The position numbers were made by a program, and so were the translations under genes. Positions 59,484-64,000 of a stretch of 64,000 bases of DNA are shown in pieces. This stretch comes from Kitasatospora paranensis (lineage in GTDB: Bacteria > Actinomycetota > Actinomycetes > Streptomycetales > Streptomycetaceae). Every line of letters starts with the position of its first letter. Position 1 is the stretch's first letter. Location: the NCBI RefSeq assembly GCF_039544005.1, contig NZ_BAABKV010000001.1, positions 3,968,001 to 4,032,000 of the forward strand, read 5' to 3'. The notes beneath the pieces were generated by a model. The model was not told the DNA's origin. It worked only from the letters and a program-made list of their open reading frames with translations, and did not search any database.

Positions 59484-61874
59484 GTGGCCACGCTGACCCC
59501 TGCCGACGATCTGCGCGCCGTCCCCGCGGTGGCGCGCGACGGCCGCGTGCGCCACCCCGCCGCACTGCTGCGCACCGCACTCGGCGCCGCCGCGATCGTC
59601 CTCCTGCTGCTGCTCGTGCAGTACGCCCACGGCACCGCGGGCGGCCTGGACGCGGACGTGACCGGGGGGACGGCCGTCCTGCCCGGCCCGACGGTGCGCC
59701 TCGCCGCCGCCTGCAGCGCCACCGCCCTGCTGCTGGTGCCGCTGGCGTTCGCCGTCGACCGCCTGCTGCGCCGGGCGGGCCGGCAGGTCGCCGACGGCGT
59801 GCTCGCCGCCGTCGTCGCCTACGCGCTCTCGGTCGCCCTGGACCTGGCGTTCGGCGGCGTCGGCGCGCTGACCCACCCGTCGCCCGGCGACGTCGGCCGC
59901 ACCGACCCGGTGTACGGGCACCTGGCCCCGGTTCTGGCGTTCATGACCGCGGTCGGCACCGCCGGCCTGCCGCGCTGGCGCACCGCGCTCACCGGCACCG
60001 TGGCCGCCGCCGGACTCACCGGGCTGCTGACCGGCTACGCGACGCCGATGTCCGTGGCGCTGGCCCTGCTGGTCGGCTGGACGGCCGCGCACGCCGTCGG
60101 CTGGACGGTCGGCGAGCCCACCCGGGAGCCCACCGAACTCCAGCTCTGGGCCGCCCTGCACAGCGCGGGCGCGCGCCCCGATACGCTCCGCCGGGTCGGC
60201 CCCTGCCACTACCTCGCCACCCAGGACGGCGGCCGCCCCGACCTGGACGTCCGGCTGCTCGACCGCCGCGCCCGCGCCACCGGGCTGCCGCACCACCTCT
60301 GGCAGCTGCTGCGGCTGCGGACGGCTCCGCGGCCGCCCGGCCTGCGCTCGCTGCGGGCCGGTCTGGAGCACCAGACGCTGCTCGCGCACGCCGCCGCGGC
60401 AGCCGGGGTGCGCACCCCCGAACCGCTGGTGGTCACCGAACTCGGGCCGGACGCCGCGCTGGTGGCGTACCGGCACCTGCCCGGGCGGTCGCTGCGCGAG
60501 CTCCCCGAGGACGCCCTCACCGACGAGGTGCTGACCGACGCCTGGGAGCAGTTGCGGCTGCTCCAGCGGCGCAGCATCGCGCACCGGGCGCTCACCCCGG
60601 ACACCGTCCGGGTCGGCCCGGACGGCCGGGTGCAGCTGGTGGACCTGGCCGCCGGGGAGATCGCCGCCGGGGAGCTGCTGCTGAGCCTGGACGTCGCCGG
60701 GATGCTCACCGTGCTGGGGCTGCGGTCCGGGGCGCGGCGGGCGGTGGACACCGCCGTCGCGGTGCTCGGCCCGGCCGCCGTCGGCACCGCCCTGCCGCTG
60801 CTGCAGCCGATCGCCCTGCCCCGCGAGACCCGGGAGGCGCTCGGCGCACAGCCCGAACTCGCCGCCGCGATACGGGCGGAGGTGCTGCGCTGGCGCCCCC
60901 AGGCGGAGGTGGAGCCCGTCCGGCTGGAGCGGCTCCGGCCGCGGACGCTGGCCACCGTCGCGGCCGGCGTCGCAGGTGGGTACGTGCTGCTGCAGACCCT
61001 GTTCGGCGCCGGGACGGCGTCCTTCCGGGCGGTGTCCGAGGCCGACCCGTTCTGGCTGGCGATGGCCGTGCTCGCCGCGGTGGCCAGCTATCTGACCGCG
61101 ACCCTGGGGTTCGTCGGCTTCGTGCCCGAGCGGATCGGGTTCGGCCGGGCGCTGGCCGCCCAGACCGCCGGCTCCTTCGTGAAGCTGGTCTCCCCGGGCG
61201 GGGTCGGCGGGGTGGCCCTGAACACCCGCTTCCTGCAGTGCTCCGGGATCCCGACCGCGCAGGCGCTGTCCAGTGTCGGCGCCTCCCAGCTGCTCGGCCT
61301 GGCCCTGCACATGCTGCAACTCGCGTTCTTCACCACCCTGCTGGGCTTCAGCCCGGAGGCCGGGCCGCAGGCCGAACCGCTGCTGCGGCCGCTCTGGCTG
61401 GCCGTCGCGCTCGGCGTGGTCGCGGTGCTGGTGCCGACGGCGCTCGCGGTGCCGTGGCTGCGGCGGCGGATCGTCGGCCTGCTGCGGCCGCTGCGCGCCG
61501 AGGTGCTGCCCCGGCTGCTCGACCTGCTCCAGCAGCCGGGCAAGCTGGCCGCCGGCGTGGCCGGGCAGCTGCTGGTGTCGGTGAGCTTCGTCGTCTGCCT
61601 GTACTGCTGCGCGCTGGCGGTCGGTGCCCACCCGGGGTTCAGCGCCGTCGCCGTGGTCTTCCTGGCCGGCAACGCGGCCGGTTCGGCCGCCCCGACGCCG
61701 GGCGGCATGGGCCTGGTGGAGGGCCTGCTGACCACGGGGCTGGAGGACACCGGCGGCATGGACCAGGGCCCGGCGTTCGCCGCGGTGATGCTGTTCCGGC
61801 TGCTGACCCTGCTGCTGCCGGTGCTGCCGGGCTGGCTGGCCTTCGGCTGGCTGCAGCGCCGCCGGGCGCTGTGA
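59484..61874 (+). CDS. Large membrane protein: pseudokinase-like domain plus lysylphosphatidylglycerol synthase TM region (flippase-like)
   Basis: A 796-residue membrane protein, GTG start with GGGAG nine bases ahead. Residues about 30-215 hold several hydrophobic helices. Residues about 220-460 resemble an aminoglycoside phosphotransferase/protein kinase fold, but the usual HxD loop reads HRALTPDTV and the DFG-like site reads VDLAAG. Both the catalytic Asp and the metal-binding Asn are lost, so it is probably a pseudokinase. Residues about 485-795 are an LPG_synthase_TM (UPF0104/DUF2156-type flippase) region with GFVGFVPERIGFGRALAAQTAGSFVKLVSPGGVGGVALNTRFL and the terminal GNAAGSAAPTPGGMGLVEGLL. 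It may flip or bind a lipid-linked substrate; the substrate is unknown. Confidence 0.85.
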   Translation: MATLTPADDLRAVPAVARDGRVRHPAALLRTALGAAAIVLLLLLVQYAHGTAGGLDADVTGGTAVLPGPTVRLAAACSATALLLVPLAFAVDRLLRRAGRQVADGVLAAVVAYALSVALDLAFGGVGALTHPSPGDVGRTDPVYGHLAPVLAFMTAVGTAGLPRWRTALTGTVAAAGLTGLLTGYATPMSVALALLVGWTAAHAVGWTVGEPTREPTELQLWAALHSAGARPDTLRRVGPCHYLATQDGGRPDLDVRLLDRRARATGLPHHLWQLLRLRTAPRPPGLRSLRAGLEHQTLLAHAAAAAGVRTPEPLVVTELGPDAALVAYRHLPGRSLRELPEDALTDEVLTDAWEQLRLLQRRSIAHRALTPDTVRVGPDGRVQLVDLAAGEIAAGELLLSLDVAGMLTVLGLRSGARRAVDTAVAVLGPAAVGTALPLLQPIALPRETREALGAQPELAAAIRAEVLRWRPQAEVEPVRLERLRPRTLATVAAGVAGGYVLLQTLFGAGTASFRAVSEADPFWLAMAVLAAVASYLTATLGFVGFVPERIGFGRALAAQTAGSFVKLVSPGGVGGVALNTRFLQCSGIPTAQALSSVGASQLLGLALHMLQLAFFTTLLGFSPEAGPQAEPLLRPLWLAVALGVVAVLVPTALAVPWLRRRIVGLLRPLRAEVLPRLLDLLQQPGKLAAGVAGQLLVSVSFVVCLYCCALAVGAHPGFSAVAVVFLAGNAAGSAAPTPGGMGLVEGLLTTGLEDTGGMDQGPAFAAVMLFRLLTLLLPVLPGWLAFGWLQRRRAL

Positions 61875-61908
61875 GACGCCCCGCGCCCCGTCCGGCGGGC
61901 GACCGCGG

Positions 61909-62133
61909 TCAGTCCCGGTAGTCGTCCTCGTCCAGGCCGACCTCGCGGGACTGCTCGACGGCGTCTCCGTCGTCGGCCTGATCGGCGCCGAGGGCCCGGC
62001 GCTCGCGCAGCTGCTCCAGTTCGTCGACCTGCTGCTCGGCCACCTCCCGCTCCTCGTCGTCCGCCTCCATGACGGCCGGCGACTCCTCGTCGTAGTCCTC
62101 GGGGAACTCCGGGTTCTCAGGGTTCTGGCGCAT
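61909..62133 (-). CDS. Small acidic protein of unknown function
   Basis: A 74-residue protein starting MRQNPENPEFPEDYDEESPAV, very rich in Asp/Glu (VMEADDEEREVAEQQVDELEQLRERRAL) with a coiled-coil middle and an acidic end (EVGLDEDDYRD). There is no signal peptide. It resembles small actinobacterial proteins without known function; a role as a partner of a basic protein is possible. GATACT lies six bases before the ATG (leaderless-type). The stop is 35 bases from the end of the convergent flippase-like gene. Confidence 0.65.
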   Translation of the reverse strand: MRQNPENPEFPEDYDEESPAVMEADDEEREVAEQQVDELEQLRERRALGADQADDGDAVEQSREVGLDEDDYRD

Positions 62134-62237
62134 GGCGCCAGTATCCGCCGCCGCGCGGCCCGGCGCGCGCCCCGTCGCCCGGCCGTCGGCGTGTTGACCG
62201 GCCGGGCGGCGTACCGTCCCGGGGCGCGGCGCACCGC

Positions 62238-63164
62238 TCAGGCCACGGGCCTGGCCTCCCGCCGGTACTGGCCGGGCGGGACGCCGTAGGCGCGCTTGAA
62301 CGCCTTGGCGAAGGCGAACTCGGAGCCGTAGCCGACCCGGTCTCCGACCACCCCGAGCGGCGTCCCGGAGTGCCGCAGCAGCCCCGCGGCCGTCGTCATC
62401 CGCCAGCGGGTCAGGTACGCCAGCGGGGGCTCGCCGACCAGCGCGGTGAAGCGGCGGGCGAAGGCGGCCCGGGAGAGTCCGACGCTGTCGCCGAGGCCCT
62501 CGACCGTCCACGGCCGGCCCGGGTCGGCGTGGATGGACTTCAGGGCGGGCGCGATCGCGGGGTCGCGCAGCGCGGCGGCCCAGCCGGCCGCGGCGTCGGC
62601 GGGCTGCTCGTCGAGCCAGGCCCGCAGGATGTAGAGGAGGAGCAGGTCGATCAGCTGCGCGACGATGCCGTCCGCGCCGGGGCCCGGCCGCTCCAGTTCG
62701 GCCCCGAGCATGTCGATGGCGGAGGTCAGCGCGAGGTGGTGGCCTCGGCGGGCGCGCAGGTGGATCAGGTCGGGCAGGGCGGAGACCAGGGGGTGCGGGC
62801 GCTCCTGGTCCAGGTGGTAGGCGCCGCAGAGCAGCGAGGTGAGCGGGCCGTCGCCGGTGGCCGGGGCGGACGGGAGGGGCGAGACGGGCCAGCTCAGGTC
62901 CGTCCGGTAGTCGACCACCGGGGAGGCGGGATCGTCGGCGAGGACGTGCTCGCGGCCGCGGCGGACGAACACGATGTCGCCGGGCCCGAGGGCCGTGCGG
63001 CCGCCGGCCGGGTCGATCAGCCAGCAGGTGCCGCTCAGCACCACGTGGAAGCCGGCGCCGGTCTGTTCGGAGAAGCGCAGGCCCCAGGGCGCCCGGCAGT
63101 CCGTCCGGGCCGAGACCGGGTTGCCCGTCCGCATGGACGTGACGGCGTCGGTGAGGATGTCCAC
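62238..63164 (-). CDS. AraC-family transcriptional regulator
   Basis: A 308-residue AraC/XylS protein. The N-terminal cupin-like sensor half (about 1-180) starts VDILTDAVTSMRTGN, with GPGDIVFVRRGREHVLADD. The C-terminal DNA-binding half has two HTH motifs: SIHADPGRPWTVEGLGDSVGLSRAAFARRFTALVGEPP and TPLGVVGDRVGYGSEFAFAKAFKRAYGVPPGQYRR, the family end. The GTG at 63164 is chosen because TAGCCT ends exactly six bases upstream; the ORF could also use GTG 63170, which touches the box. It is divergent from the oxidoreductase gene and likely controls it. Confidence 0.9.
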   Translation of the reverse strand: MDILTDAVTSMRTGNPVSARTDCRAPWGLRFSEQTGAGFHVVLSGTCWLIDPAGGRTALGPGDIVFVRRGREHVLADDPASPVVDYRTDLSWPVSPLPSAPATGDGPLTSLLCGAYHLDQERPHPLVSALPDLIHLRARRGHHLALTSAIDMLGAELERPGPGADGIVAQLIDLLLLYILRAWLDEQPADAAAGWAAALRDPAIAPALKSIHADPGRPWTVEGLGDSVGLSRAAFARRFTALVGEPPLAYLTRWRMTTAAGLLRHSGTPLGVVGDRVGYGSEFAFAKAFKRAYGVPPGQYRREARPVA

Positions 63165-63170
63165 CCGCAC

Positions 63171-63238
63171 AGGCTACTCGTCCGGCCGGGCGAGACGATC
63201 GGACAGTGAATCGAGATTTTCGGCTATTCATCGTCTCG
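63171..63238. promoter_or_regulatory. Divergent promoter region of the AraC and oxidoreductase genes
   Basis: TAGCCT at 63171-63176 (minus strand) is the likely -10 of the AraC gene. CGAGACGA at 63191-63198 and its exact inverse TCGTCTCG at 63231-63238 flank a 32-base AT-richer segment that includes TGAATCGAGATTTT. It is a candidate regulator-binding region for both genes. Confidence 0.5.
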
Positions 63239-63294
63239 ATCCTGCTGTCTACCGTGGATGACGACCGACCACATCGGAACAGAGGAGCCGCATC

Positions 63295-64000
63295 GTGCGC
63301 GCCATCGTCCAGCAGTCCTTCGGCACCCCCGACGTCCTCGTCCCGGCCGAGGTCGACCGCCCGGGCCCGCTGCCGGGCGACATCGTCGTCCGGGTCCGCG
63401 CCGCCTCCGTCAATCCGATCGACGCCTACACGCGCTCCGGTGCCTTCCCGCTGCTCGGCGCCCCGCCGTTCACGGTGGGCTGGGACGTCTCCGGCGTCGT
63501 CGAGGAGGTGGTGCCCGGCGTGACCAGGTTCAAGGCCGGCGACGAGGTGTTCGGGATGCCGTTCTTCCCCCGGCCCGCGGGTGCCTATGCCGAGTACGTC
63601 GCCGCACCCGCCCGGCACTTCGCCGCCAAGCCGGCCGGCCTCGACCACGTCGCCGCGGCCGCGCTGCCGCTGGCCGGGCTGACCGCGTGGCAGGCCCTGG
63701 TCGACACCGCGGAGGTCGGACCCGGCGCCCGGGTGCTGATACACGGGGCCGGCGGCGGCGTCGGCCACCTCGCTGTGCAGATCGCCAAGGCACGCGGGGC
63801 CGAGGTGCTGGCGACCGCGAGCCCGGCCAAGCGCGACTTCGTCCGCAGCCTCGGCGCCGACCGGGTCATCGACTACACCGCGGGCGACTTCGCCGCCGGC
63901 CTGACCGGCGTCGACGTGGTGATCGACGGCATCGGCGGCGGCTACGGACAGCGCTCGCTGCCCGTCCTGGCCCCGGACGGCCTGCTGATCACCCTGGTCG
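63295..64000 (+). CDS. NADP-dependent quinone oxidoreductase / zinc-type alcohol dehydrogenase-like protein (truncated by window end)
   Basis: The first 235 residues of an MDR-type oxidoreductase. It reads MRAIVQQSFGTPDVLVPAEVDRPGPLPGDIVVRVRAASVNPIDAYTRSG, typical of the quinone-oxidoreductase branch without the zinc ligands. The NADPH-binding loop follows as LIHGAGGGVGHLAVQIAK (AxxGxxG), then SLGADRVIDY. It would reduce quinones or enones with NADPH. GTG start with AGAGGAG upstream. The 3' part lies outside the window. The divergent AraC gene is the likely regulator. Confidence 0.92.
   Translation, partial: MRAIVQQSFGTPDVLVPAEVDRPGPLPGDIVVRVRAASVNPIDAYTRSGAFPLLGAPPFTVGWDVSGVVEEVVPGVTRFKAGDEVFGMPFFPRPAGAYAEYVAAPARHFAAKPAGLDHVAAAALPLAGLTAWQALVDTAEVGPGARVLIHGAGGGVGHLAVQIAKARGAEVLATASPAKRDFVRSLGADRVIDYTAGDFAAGLTGVDVVIDGIGGGYGQRSLPVLAPDGLLITLV

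Noticed and set aside
1..64000. CRISPR arrays, prophage, insertion sequences, tRNA or rRNA
   Set aside because: I saw no evenly spaced repeats, transposase or phage protein, and no cloverleaf or rRNA signature on reading both strands.

Overview
The window is chromosomal DNA of a very GC-rich actinomycete, almost certainly Streptomycetaceae (Streptomyces or Kitasatospora). The evidence is the strong third-position GC bias, frequent GTG starts, and the gene order cysS-ispF-ispD-carD-lipoprotein-phoP-phoR / phoU ... gpmA ... mshA, which matches the core arm of Streptomyces chromosomes (phoU-phoRP is SCO4228-SCO4230 and mshA is SCO4204 in S. coelicolor; recalled from memory, not searched). I saw no rRNA, tRNA, CRISPR array, insertion sequence or prophage. 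Sixty-two protein genes are called.

Layout. 0-12.6 kb is core metabolism and phosphate control: a sugar nucleotidyltransferase, a DoxX membrane protein, rlmB, cysS, an F420-type PPOX protein, ispF/ispD (MEP isoprenoid pathway), carD, a lipoprotein, and the PhoP-PhoR two-component system divergent from phoU, with an 11-bp-periodic PHO box between them. 12.8-25 kb holds a Cys-rich mini-protein, a secreted AA10 polysaccharide monooxygenase, gpmA, an MFS pump, mshA (mycothiol), a macrodomain protein, a receiver-PP2C phosphatase, and an XRE / HbhA-like / DUF2516 trio also found together in mycobacteria. 25-37 kb has a SNF2 helicase, YceI, two LysR regulators, a tautomerase, an MFS exporter, two GNAT proteins (one Eis-like) and a TetR regulator. 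37-48 kb has a polytopic membrane protein, ThrE, a cation-diffusion facilitator, an operon of an Hsp90-family ATPase followed by a TPR protein, and a double-TetR regulator divergent from an acyl-CoA dehydrogenase. 48-57 kb has a TetR/MFS pair with a notable shared promoter region, tatA, a potassium channel, a Ser/Thr kinase, a sigma factor with a coupled membrane partner, a DUF4304-like protein and another TetR. 57-64 kb has a Tyr phosphatase, a methyltransferase, a Nudix hydrolase, a large flippase-like/pseudokinase membrane protein and an AraC/quinone-oxidoreductase pair cut by the window end.

Two features cut across the map. First, about fourteen genes between 12.8 and 56.3 kb are split by single-base shifts, nearly all fitting one base missing from a run of G or C (a few could be one extra). 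Joining the frames restores normal family proteins. I read these as sequence errors and annotate each gene across its break. Second, many genes carry a TAnnnT-like -10 box ending 6-8 bases before the start codon, as expected for leaderless mRNAs. In several cases this box decides the start.

The most interesting candidates for new biology are the Hsp90-TPR operon, the sigma factor with its coupled single-pass partner, the XRE/HbhA/DUF2516 module with a 16-bp palindrome, the Cys-rich mini-protein beside phoU, and the flippase-like protein with a degenerate kinase domain.
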